9,439 nt of DNA, taken from the NCBI GenBank assembly GCA_903889015.1, contig CAISVS010000054.1:1-9439 (forward strand), in the 5' to 3' direction. The position numbers and the translations under genes were made by a program. Origin of the DNA: an uncultured bacterium. Its GTDB lineage: Bacteria; Patescibacteriota; Saccharimonadia; Saccharimonadales; Saccharimonadaceae. The notes under the pieces were generated by a model that saw nothing but the letters and a program-made list of their open reading frames with translations, made no database searches and was not told the DNA's origin. Shown one piece after another: positions 1-7,477 of this stretch; position 1 is the first letter of the stretch; the number at the start of each line of letters is the position of its first letter.

Positions 1-1019
1 CAGTTCAAAATATCCGGTCGCATGATAAATTTGTCTTAAAATTATCCCCAACTACGACGGTTATTACTGGCAGTAACGGCAGTGGTAAAACGTCGTTAGT
101 TGAAGCGATTTATATTTCATTGCAAGGCACTTCATTCAAAGGCAGCGACAGTGAAGTCTTGCGTCATAATTCACCTTGGTGGCGAATTGATGTTGAATTT
201 GACGATTATATTAAACGCACAACTACATTCGACCCCAGTTTAATATCAGGCCGCAAAAAAATTACCGTTGATGATAAAGTTATGTATCGCCTGCCGGCTA
301 AATTTAAGCACCCAGTGGTTTTGTTTGAGCCTGATGATTTGCGATTATTGCATGGATCGCCAACTCGCCGCCGTCAGTTTATCGATCGATTTATCAGCCA
401 ACTTGATCCGCTTTATTCGACGATTTTACATAAATACGAGCGGGCGTTAAAACAGCGCAACAATTTATTAAAACAACAATACACAACGTCGGATGAATTG
501 TTTGCTTGGAATGTGACCTTAAGTGAATACGGCGCCTATATTATTGAAAAGCGAATCGCGTTTATTGAACGAATCAATAGTCAACTAAACGACGCCTATA
601 ATATTATCGCCAAAACCAACGACGTTGTGACGGTTCATTATTCGCACACGTATATTGGTGATATCAAACAAAAATTATTAAATGAGCTAACGAGTCACAG
701 TGAGCGCGACGCCATTATTGGCTTTACCAGTATCGGCCCACATCGTCATGACGTAGTTTTCCAGTTTAATTACTCACCCGCCTTGGCGGTCATCTCACGC
801 GGCGAGGTGCGTACAATTGTACTGGCGTTGAAGTTTTTGGAAGTTGATATTATCGAACAAATTACAAATATTAAACCAATTATATTATTGGATGACGTTT
901 TTTCGGAACTGGACGACAATCGCCAAAAATATCTGATGGATAGTCAAAAAGGTCAAATAATAATAACATCCGCACATACACCAGAGGTTATTAAGGATTA
1001 TTATTCGGTAAAGTTGTAA
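1..1019 (+). CDS. recF: DNA replication/repair protein RecF, 5' end cut off by the window
   Basis: RecF is an SMC/ABC-type ATPase that binds gapped DNA and, with RecO and RecR, loads RecA at stalled forks. The open frame begins at base 3 and ends with TAA at 1017-1019. Reading from base 3 gives VQNIRSHDKF, matching the usual RecF opening (x-F-R-N); alignment from memory to E. coli RecF suggests only about 7-8 residues are missing, for a total near 346 against the usual 350-370. Walker A is GSNGSGKT (69-92), followed by the RecF-typical LVEAIY. The family block PDDLRLLHGSPTRRRQF and the YERALKQRNNLLK stretch are present. Near the C-terminus lie GPHRHD, the ABC signature SRGEVRT and Walker B with D-loop ILLDDVFSELD. 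A TTG at 120 is an in-frame internal codon and not the start, since Walker A lies upstream of it. The gene converges on the secretion operon with no gap: its stop abuts the neighbour's stop. Identification is firm. Confidence 0.96.
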   Translation, partial: VQNIRSHDKFVLKLSPTTTVITGSNGSGKTSLVEAIYISLQGTSFKGSDSEVLRHNSPWWRIDVEFDDYIKRTTTFDPSLISGRKKITVDDKVMYRLPAKFKHPVVLFEPDDLRLLHGSPTRRRQFIDRFISQLDPLYSTILHKYERALKQRNNLLKQQYTTSDELFAWNVTLSEYGAYIIEKRIAFIERINSQLNDAYNIIAKTNDVVTVHYSHTYIGDIKQKLLNELTSHSERDAIIGFTSIGPHRHDVVFQFNYSPALAVISRGEVRTIVLALKFLEVDIIEQITNIKPIILLDDVFSELDDNRQKYLMDSQKGQIIITSAHTPEVIKDYYSVKL

Positions 1020-1727
1020 TTATTCTTGAGTTGAGTCGATATATTGTATTTGGTAATCATTAGGGTTAAAACCAGACGAAGATATATCATTCAAAGCGTC
1101 TTGTTTTCCGGCCAAAGAGAAGTATTCAATAATTAACACATAAGTACTAAAATCTGAAGAATCAGCAAAAGTGACTTTATATGCTAGGCCGGATAACGGT
1201 AGAATTTTTGCAATTCTTAGTAAATATATTTTCTTACTAGTTAAATTACCGCTGCTCTGGTCAATGCAGCTGTTTAATAATGGATAGATTGCTTGATCTT
1301 GAGTTACACAATCAACCGCCGTATCTAATATTGGTTTGCCTGTATTATTAAGCGGCTGACCAACATACCACGACATTTTAATTGAAGGAATATCGAGTAT
1401 AAAAGTAACGCTTTTATTTTGTTTATTATTAAACGATCCGGATCGGATGATGCCATGATAATTATCTACCGGATCTTTAATATTAAAAGACGTAGCGGTA
1501 TAAGCTGATATTGATATATTCGTAAATACAGCTGGGTCAATACTACTACTGTAATCGTTTTTATTATCAATAATAATAATTTTATTAATTATTTTTTCAG
1601 GCTGTGTGGTAATCTTTTTAATTATTAATATCCCAACAGGAATAACAATAAAAATGATAAACATTATAACTATAATAAGTTGTAATTTTTTTCTATCATT
1701 TGTTAGAATGTTCCTATTAAATCTCAT
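1020..1727 (-). CDS. Small single-pass membrane protein, last gene of the T4SS operon; possible VirB8/TcpC-position protein
   Basis: I do not recognise the family from sequence. The 235-residue product has a basic N-terminus (RFNRN...DRKK), one strong membrane segment at about residues 15-36 (Ile/Val/Phe-rich) and then an extracytoplasmic part of about 200 residues, with positive-inside orientation. The outside domain looks alternating and beta-rich, carries two cysteines (C140, C154) that could form a disulfide, and ends in an acidic tail. It starts inside the previous gene's stop (ATGA, 1724-1727). The upstream sequence has only a weak AAGG about 13 bases away, so expression probably depends on coupling. 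In Tn916-like modules the gene after the wall hydrolase encodes the single-pass VirB8-like protein (Orf13/TcpC); topology and position agree, but no NTF2-like signature is evident by eye. The stop TAA (complement of 1020-1022) directly abuts the recF stop. The gene is very AT-rich in its first third. Confidence 0.85.
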   Translation of the reverse strand: MRFNRNILTNDRKKLQLIIVIMFIIFIVIPVGILIIKKITTQPEKIINKIIIIDNKNDYSSSIDPAVFTNISISAYTATSFNIKDPVDNYHGIIRSGSFNNKQNKSVTFILDIPSIKMSWYVGQPLNNTGKPILDTAVDCVTQDQAIYPLLNSCIDQSSGNLTSKKIYLLRIAKILPLSGLAYKVTFADSSDFSTYVLIIEYFSLAGKQDALNDISSSGFNPNDYQIQYIDSTQE

Positions 1728-3121
1728 AATGAAGCCTGTACCTTGCTTATTACATCGCTTGGGTTGACCGGAGAAGCAAACGTTGGGTCGGTTAAACCTA
1801 AAGTCCCCATCGCTTTTATAAGTGAATCGATATCTTTCCAGTGCTCAGCTCTTACTATACCGCCAACCTTATCAGAATAATCTCCGGTCGCTTCTTCTTC
1901 AATTAAGCCTAAGCTTTTACTAAATGCCGTTGGGTTATTTGCTTCACCTACGACAATACTGCCATCGCTACCAATACCTAATATTACACCGGTATGTCCA
2001 TGGGTATCGTTTGTGAAGCTAAAAATAGAGAATGGTTGTATATTGTCTTTAGTGGTAGATTTGTAAAAGTTTGGGAAATTACTAACTAAATTATTAGCTA
2101 CATCTTTGCCGTCTCCACTTCCTGCGCCGGCAATGATAAATCTGATATTAAAATAATATGAGAACGCTGTACACTGGTTACTTTGCCCAGAAGCATTCCA
2201 TTTGTCGTCAAAGTATTGACTTCGGTTTTTGTAATAATAACTCATTAGTGATTTTGCTTGGTCAAAATTTAAACCACCTACACCGATTACGCAATTACCC
2301 GTACCTGAACTGCCAGATGTAGAATATAATGCCAGAATTTGATCAGCTATTGTTGCACGTTCAGAGGCACTAGATTTAATATTGCTGGGCTGTTCATAAA
2401 GATATATCCAAGCTTTTGCAGTATCACCAGCTGAAGTTAGAGTTTTTATAAAATCTAATAATTTTACGTCTGACGCAATCGTGATGCCGTAGTCTGTTTT
2501 AAGACCATCTACTCTTACAGCTATCTTACTAGGGGCAAAGGTAGAGGCATATTCTGATAAGTAATCAAGCTCTGCTAGGAGGAATTTGTCGTTGACATCT
2601 TGAGGTACACCATCTGGTACGTAACCTGCCTTTTCTGTTACGGGCCCACTATAGGTATCTGAATAATACTTCGTAAATACATCATCTAATTTATCTTTTA
2701 AGTATTTTACAATCGCCGTTCTTTGAGTTCCGTCAAATTGCGCCAGACCATATGAGCCATTAGGCCATTTTGCGCTAGCTGATTGGATGAATGGACTGAA
2801 ATTACTTTCAGCTTGAATGTTGGCAGTAATTCCAGCTGATTGCACAGGTGTAAGCCCTTGATTTATCCAATAATTATAGACCTTCTCTTTATTACTCGAT
2901 CCAGATAACTGTGAGATGTTTGCTGTATTAGCAATTGTACCACCGCAACCCGTATCTTCTGGGTTGTAATACTGAACATACTGTTGGTTGTAATAACGCT
3001 CATCGTATTTACCGTTAATAGCAGAGACATATAAGTTTGGGTATATTGTTGAAAACGAAATAGCTAATAGCGATAGGTATAAAAATGGTTTAAATGTTAC
3101 CTTTTTTATATTAAACGTCAT
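1724..3121 (-). CDS. Secreted bifunctional peptidoglycan hydrolase: phage-tail-type lysozyme domain plus CHAP domain (VirB1/CwlT-like)
   Basis: Predicted to cut peptidoglycan locally so the secretion channel can cross the wall. Residues 1-34 form a signal peptide or anchor: basic start, hydrophobic core FLYLSLLAISF, likely cleavage after YVSA. A Tyr/Gln-rich linker follows (about 38-52). Residues about 78-270 resemble the phage-tail lysozyme family (Phage_lysozyme2, PF18013): KVYNYWINQGLTPVQSAGI, then NIQAESNFSP with E105 as probable catalytic acid, then YGLAQFDGTQR. After a Ser/Gly linker (269-276), residues about 300-430 look like CHAP, an amidase/endopeptidase fold: nucleophile C317 in NQCTAF, H376 in HGHTGVILG, E393 in VVGEAN, and a closing HW (427-428). 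The pairing parallels CwlT/Orf14 of Gram-positive conjugative elements (lysozyme plus NlpC/P60), but with CHAP. It starts within an ATGA overlap with the upstream gene; a GGAG lies 13 bases before the ATG. Domain calls are by motif recognition. Confidence 0.9.
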   Translation of the reverse strand: MTFNIKKVTFKPFLYLSLLAISFSTIYPNLYVSAINGKYDERYYNQQYVQYYNPEDTGCGGTIANTANISQLSGSSNKEKVYNYWINQGLTPVQSAGITANIQAESNFSPFIQSASAKWPNGSYGLAQFDGTQRTAIVKYLKDKLDDVFTKYYSDTYSGPVTEKAGYVPDGVPQDVNDKFLLAELDYLSEYASTFAPSKIAVRVDGLKTDYGITIASDVKLLDFIKTLTSAGDTAKAWIYLYEQPSNIKSSASERATIADQILALYSTSGSSGTGNCVIGVGGLNFDQAKSLMSYYYKNRSQYFDDKWNASGQSNQCTAFSYYFNIRFIIAGAGSGDGKDVANNLVSNFPNFYKSTTKDNIQPFSIFSFTNDTHGHTGVILGIGSDGSIVVGEANNPTAFSKSLGLIEEEATGDYSDKVGGIVRAEHWKDIDSLIKAMGTLGLTDPTFASPVNPSDVISKVQASL

Positions 3122-5568
3122 AATATTGTTGCATCTCCGTTTTGTAGAGCAAAGTTTTTATAATTAAATAATCTATTCTGTGTGGGAATAAAATTTTGGC
3201 TAATTGTATGATTTTTGTTTTTGTTAATATAACTTGTTGGAGTGGTTACCGTAGGTGTAGTTGTGGGGGTTCCCTCTAATGTAGTGTTGATGGCTTTAAA
3301 CATAGTGTATGTTCTGAAGTTTGGCAGCTCTTTTGTTAGTTTAGCATCACCTTTCATTGGCAATACACAATTTAGACCAATTTTCCAAGCATAGTCATCT
3401 TCTTCTAGGCTGGCAGCTGTTTCTCCGAGTGGCTCAATTCGATTAGCGCAGTTATCGAGGAATAGTTGATAGTCATTCTGCACATTATCGACTGACGGTA
3501 CTACCTCGCCTGTGTCTTCGTTAATGAATTTGTTGTCTATCATATATTGAGTTGTGGTGTCGATATCTGCGTTTAATTCGTCGGTGCTCATTACAAAAGT
3601 CGGGTTACAGAGCGAGTCGCCGTCTACACCGATACTTAACAGACCTGGGTCATTACATCGTTTGTCGTATAAAGAGGCTTGTGTGTCTGCGGCGGCCCCA
3701 GTATTTGGCATGATATAAGACAATGATTTTGGAACTATTGAGAATATCGATCCCAAAACAGATGTGGCAGAGTATGATTTATATAGTGAAAATACGCCAG
3801 TCTTTTGTATAATTTGTCCAAGGAAAGAATTTGGATTATTAGCATCAAATGGTGTGTTTCTGGCGTCATAGCTAGCTATTGCATCTTCTTGTTGTTTTAT
3901 GCTTGCCGTATCGATTGCGTATTGTTTAATGTCGGCGGTATTTCCAGCCTTCATGCCATATGAGGCTGCTTTTCCACCCAGTATTTGTGCCGTACCAGAA
4001 TATATAACATCACCAGCTACTTCTCCACTTGTATCACTGCTGAGGATTGGTATTTCCTTTTCGATAATATATGGTATTACTGTACTGAGACCCTTGCTGA
4101 GTGCCGCACTAAGGGCCCATATGCCTGCGACTGTTGCTAAACCGCAAAAAAGAGTAGTAGCAGCGCCTACGGCTAACGCCCCTGGCCCCGTTTCTATTGT
4201 TGCTATCATTGCTGCACCCGCTGTGCTGGCACATGATAGAATGGCAGCTGCAGCAAAACTATTAGAGAACTTACAAACGTTTTTTGCGAGCCATATCGTA
4301 CTTTCTCCTCCAGCTGTCACGCTTGAAACAATACCATTAACAAGGCCACCTACTACTATACTGGGATATTTACCTAGATATTTCTGCATAACGTCAGAAG
4401 AGACTGTTGAGCTATATGTTTTATCAGTTTCAGACATGGTTCCGACTTCACCGAAAAGCCCCAACTTCATACCGAACGAGTCCATAGCTGAATTGCCATT
4501 TGCATCAACTTGAGTTAGTTGGTCCCCAAGTTGAGAGACGATTGCTGGGTCTGGATTGTCACCAGCCTTCATTTCATCCGCAATCTTTAAAAACATCAGT
4601 GCAAATTTTGCAAAGGCTGCTATTTTTACAACCTTGATCCCTAATGAAATGCCTTTTGATATGCCATAAGCAGCACAAGCCAGTGAGCCTATTTGTTGAA
4701 TTTTCTCAATTTTACCCGTAAAGCCATCAATCTTTTCTTTGACCTGTGCTATGTTTGGATTATCCTTAAGTTCAACTTTATATCCCAAGTCCTCGTTTAT
4801 ATTTTCTTTTACCTTCTCTTGTGTATCGCCAGTTATTTCGGGTGCTTTATTAAGCCCAAACACATTCTTTAACATCACAGCGAATTTACTATTAAGGAAA
4901 AAAGCAACTTTGGAATTAAAAACATCATTAAATGCGGATGATCGGGCTGGGTCTTTTAAAGCTTCGATAAAATCTTTACCTGTTTTTACTTCATGGCCAT
5001 CTGGAAACTTTAATGATTTAAGAGTTTTGCCGCCAAGAAAACCACCTTCTTCAGTGGTAACCTCAAACTTATTAGCTTTTAGGTTATTCTCCATCGTCTC
5101 GCTGATCGTGCCAAATTTACATTTTATGCCGCATTTTCCATCACTAGACTCGGTAAAACCGTTTTTAATGCTATCAACCTTTTTAGCAAGCATTTTATTG
5201 GTCTGAATACTAAGGGCGAAATGTGAACTGTCTAGTCGGCCTGTGAGTACTTCTTTGAGGTGTACTATAAGAAGTCCTGGTGTTAATGACATGCCAGCGC
5301 CGGCACATAGCCCAAAAATTGTAAGTATAATTAAAATAAGTGGACTTTTCTTCTTTTTTTTATTTGATGCCAATATTCCCTGATTATCATCTGAAAAACT
5401 TGTTTTCCATGGGGTGTCTTGTTTTTTTTCGGCTACTGTAGGCTCAAGGTTGACACTTTTAGTACTGCCAGTTGCAGCCTCATTCTCGTCATTATTTAGT
5501 GCGCGACTAAGCTTCCGATTATACTTAGCATCGATTTGGTTGTCTGTATCGGGATTCTGTGAAGCCAT
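3118..5568 (-). CDS. Large T4SS-associated membrane protein, possible VirB6-position channel component
   Basis: No family recognised with confidence. The 816-residue product starts with a charged, probably cytoplasmic region (1-74) ending in a lysine run (NKKKKKS), then a membrane segment at about 75-103. Residues about 104-290 are hydrophilic with a C146-x3-C150 pair. Further hydrophobic stretches lie at about 293-330, 400-416, 435-457 and 463-503, rich in Ala/Gly/Ser as in polytopic channel proteins. Residues about 505-760 are hydrophilic with cysteines at 638, 654, 707 and 734, suggesting an exposed disulfide-stabilised domain. A Thr/Pro linker (about 767-778) precedes a basic, Asn-rich tail. 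It lies between VirB4 and the wall hydrolase, where Gram-positive modules carry VirB6-like proteins (Orf15/TcpH/PrgH); that role is inferred from position and topology. The start is supported by AAGGG five bases before the ATG and a 19-bp gap from virB4. It overlaps the hydrolase gene by ATGA. Confidence 0.88.
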   Translation of the reverse strand: MASQNPDTDNQIDAKYNRKLSRALNNDENEAATGSTKSVNLEPTVAEKKQDTPWKTSFSDDNQGILASNKKKKKSPLILIILTIFGLCAGAGMSLTPGLLIVHLKEVLTGRLDSSHFALSIQTNKMLAKKVDSIKNGFTESSDGKCGIKCKFGTISETMENNLKANKFEVTTEEGGFLGGKTLKSLKFPDGHEVKTGKDFIEALKDPARSSAFNDVFNSKVAFFLNSKFAVMLKNVFGLNKAPEITGDTQEKVKENINEDLGYKVELKDNPNIAQVKEKIDGFTGKIEKIQQIGSLACAAYGISKGISLGIKVVKIAAFAKFALMFLKIADEMKAGDNPDPAIVSQLGDQLTQVDANGNSAMDSFGMKLGLFGEVGTMSETDKTYSSTVSSDVMQKYLGKYPSIVVGGLVNGIVSSVTAGGESTIWLAKNVCKFSNSFAAAAILSCASTAGAAMIATIETGPGALAVGAATTLFCGLATVAGIWALSAALSKGLSTVIPYIIEKEIPILSSDTSGEVAGDVIYSGTAQILGGKAASYGMKAGNTADIKQYAIDTASIKQQEDAIASYDARNTPFDANNPNSFLGQIIQKTGVFSLYKSYSATSVLGSIFSIVPKSLSYIMPNTGAAADTQASLYDKRCNDPGLLSIGVDGDSLCNPTFVMSTDELNADIDTTTQYMIDNKFINEDTGEVVPSVDNVQNDYQLFLDNCANRIEPLGETAASLEEDDYAWKIGLNCVLPMKGDAKLTKELPNFRTYTMFKAINTTLEGTPTTTPTVTTPTSYINKNKNHTISQNFIPTQNRLFNYKNFALQNGDATIL

Positions 5569-5573
5569 AATTA

Positions 5574-5578
5574 CCCTT
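5574..5578 (-). promoter_or_regulatory. Shine-Dalgarno site for the 816-residue membrane protein
   Basis: AAGGG on the - strand, five bases before the ATG at 5568, inside the 19-bp gap after virB4. It supports this start over downstream methionines. Confidence 0.6.
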
Positions 5579-5587
5579 TATTATAAC

Positions 5588-7477
5588 CTAGATTCTTGAG
5601 CCTGGGTCTATATAACTATTTACGCCAGAGTTGTCCATCGGTATAGCCTGTGGTGCCTGACTTGATCCCACTGGAGTTGTCGAAATTAATTGTTTTTCAG
5701 TTTGGCTGGCTTCTATTTGAATATGGACGTGGCTTTGACCTGCAAAGAATAGCCCTTGCCCAACTGGGAAATTTGACAAACGTTTTTTCTCTTCTTCGGT
5801 CAATTTAAAGACATCAGACAAAACATCAACTGCGCTGGATGACTGTTTTAACAAAATCTGCATCGAACTGTTAGCGACGATTGCCCTACCCATTTTACTG
5901 CCCATAAAATCTTCGACGTCCTGAGTGATAGTTGTTAGACCAAGGAAATATTTGCGGGCGCGTTTTGCCAGACTGAAAAGGAAGTTAGCCGAATCGTCAT
6001 ACTTCATTAATTGCCAGGCTTCATCAACAATTAGCATGCGCTTTTTTTGTTCGGTGCGAATAATATTCCAAATGTGGCTGAGGACAATATACATCGCAAC
6101 TGGGCGTAATTCGTCTTCTAAATCGCGAATATTAAATACCACCATTGGGTTGTTAATTTCGGTATTAGATTGTTGACTAAAAATGCCAGCAAAGGTGCCC
6201 GTTGTATATTTACGTAAGCGCTGCGCTAATTGTGGCCCACTACCGCCCATATGAAGTAATGTGTCGTATAATTCGTTGACGGTTGGTGGTTGAGAATTGT
6301 GAGTTAATGGATCGCTGGTAATGCCAACACGGGCATAGGTGTCGATTAAGGCTTGGTCTAGGTCGGCTTCTTCGGCTGGCGACAAAGCTGATAATGGCAC
6401 TCCAGTGGCCGAAACTTGGGTGCTGCCTAACATTAATTTTAGTAGTCCATGAAGTGTAATTAAATTGGCGCGCAAAGCGTTGTCGGCTTCGTCAGTATCG
6501 ATAACTCGCGGTAAATCGAACGGATTAATACGGGTATTTGAATTAAGACTCAGGCGGATATAGCTGCCACCAACCGCATCAGATAGCTTTTGATATTCAT
6601 TTTCGGGGTCGATTATTATAATTTCACTACCAGTCATCATACTACGCAAGGCCTCAAGTTTAACGGTGAATGACTTACCAGCACCAGACTTCGCAAAGAC
6701 AACCATGTTGGCGTTTTCAAGACTGAATCGATCAAAAATCACTAATCCATTGTTGTGCATGTTAATACCATAAAGGACGCCGTTTTGTTGGGTCAAATCA
6801 GCACTCGTGAACGGAAAGCTGGTACTAATAGCGCCAGTATTCATATTACGACGAATTTGTAATTGGTCGGCCATTTGTGGCACAGTGCTATTTAAACCTT
6901 GCTCTTGTTGACTACTGGCAACTTTACTGAATATCATTTGTTGGCCAAACAATGTTTCGATTTTGTGTTGGACAAAACCAAGTTCTTCCAAGCTGTCGGC
7001 ATATAATGTGACATATAATCCATAGCGGAAAAAACGCTCAGCGCCGACCTGCAACTGGTCGCGTAATTCCTCGGCGTCATTAATGGCGGCCTCAAGTCCT
7101 GGGTCGCGGGTTCGGCCTTTGTCGCTGTTAATTGACATCGAAGCTTCTAGTTGAGTCACCTTTTTGCGTAAATTATTCAAGACAACTTGACTGTCGACTG
7201 GATAAACGAACATACTAACGTCCAATACCTCGTCGATATTGATCAACGAACTTAACCAACCTGTATAAATCTGCCTTGGATAGCCATAAATATATAACGT
7301 TCGGCCGTATTTAGTACCCAATCGAAAATATGCGGCATGAATTTCAAGGCTGCTTGGTGCGATTAGATCTCGTAAAGTTGTAACACCTTTTAAAAAGGCT
7401 TGTTCAACTTCACTTTGTTCACGCGCTCTTTGTTGAGCGGCAATATCGGCAACATTAAGTTGTTTTTTACGTGCCAT
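5588..7477 (-). CDS. virB4: Type IV secretion ATPase VirB4 (TraC/TrsE-type)
   Basis: VirB4 is the conserved motor ATPase of T4SS, at the cytoplasmic base of the channel, powering assembly and substrate transfer. The 629-residue product has an N-terminal domain with RTLYIYGYPR (59-68), GWLSSLI and FFRYGLYVTLYADSLEEL, typical of Gram-positive/CPR VirB4 proteins. A predicted helical region (about 95-145) lies between them. The C-terminal RecA-like domain carries Walker A at 261-269 (FAKSGAGKS, K268/S269), IIIIDPENEY just after it, Walker B MLIVDEAW (481-488, D485/E486) and the TTITQDVEDF motif (515-524, Q519). All catalytic positions look intact. The tail after about 595 is a low-complexity, Ser/Pro/Gln-rich extension. 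The start overlaps the upstream stop by one base (TAATG), with Shine-Dalgarno GGAGGG nine bases before the ATG. An upstream ATG at 7485 belongs to the preceding frame. Firm identification. Confidence 0.96.
   Translation of the reverse strand: MARKKQLNVADIAAQQRAREQSEVEQAFLKGVTTLRDLIAPSSLEIHAAYFRLGTKYGRTLYIYGYPRQIYTGWLSSLINIDEVLDVSMFVYPVDSQVVLNNLRKKVTQLEASMSINSDKGRTRDPGLEAAINDAEELRDQLQVGAERFFRYGLYVTLYADSLEELGFVQHKIETLFGQQMIFSKVASSQQEQGLNSTVPQMADQLQIRRNMNTGAISTSFPFTSADLTQQNGVLYGINMHNNGLVIFDRFSLENANMVVFAKSGAGKSFTVKLEALRSMMTGSEIIIIDPENEYQKLSDAVGGSYIRLSLNSNTRINPFDLPRVIDTDEADNALRANLITLHGLLKLMLGSTQVSATGVPLSALSPAEEADLDQALIDTYARVGITSDPLTHNSQPPTVNELYDTLLHMGGSGPQLAQRLRKYTTGTFAGIFSQQSNTEINNPMVVFNIRDLEDELRPVAMYIVLSHIWNIIRTEQKKRMLIVDEAWQLMKYDDSANFLFSLAKRARKYFLGLTTITQDVEDFMGSKMGRAIVANSSMQILLKQSSSAVDVLSDVFKLTEEEKKRLSNFPVGQGLFFAGQSHVHIQIEASQTEKQLISTTPVGSSQAPQAIPMDNSGVNSYIDPGSRI

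Noticed and set aside
268..450. 60-codon open frame inside recF
   Set aside because: Overlaps conserved RecF sequence in another frame and has no independent support.
120..1019. recF starting at the TTG at 120
   Set aside because: The same frame is open back to base 3 and contains Walker A at 69-92, so the true start is left of the window.
1000..1060. Bidirectional terminator between recF and the T4SS operon
   Set aside because: No GC-rich stem with a T-run can be drawn on either strand; the region is plain AT-rich coding sequence.
3899..4513. 204-codon open frame on the + strand inside the large membrane-protein gene
   Set aside because: It lies antisense to the hydrophobic part of a well-supported gene, has no Shine-Dalgarno before its ATG (upstream is T-rich), and its hydrophobic content mirrors the opposite strand.
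4739..5206. 155-codon open frame on the + strand, also antisense to the large membrane-protein gene
   Set aside because: No ribosome binding site or recognisable motif; best explained as a shadow of the real gene on the other strand.
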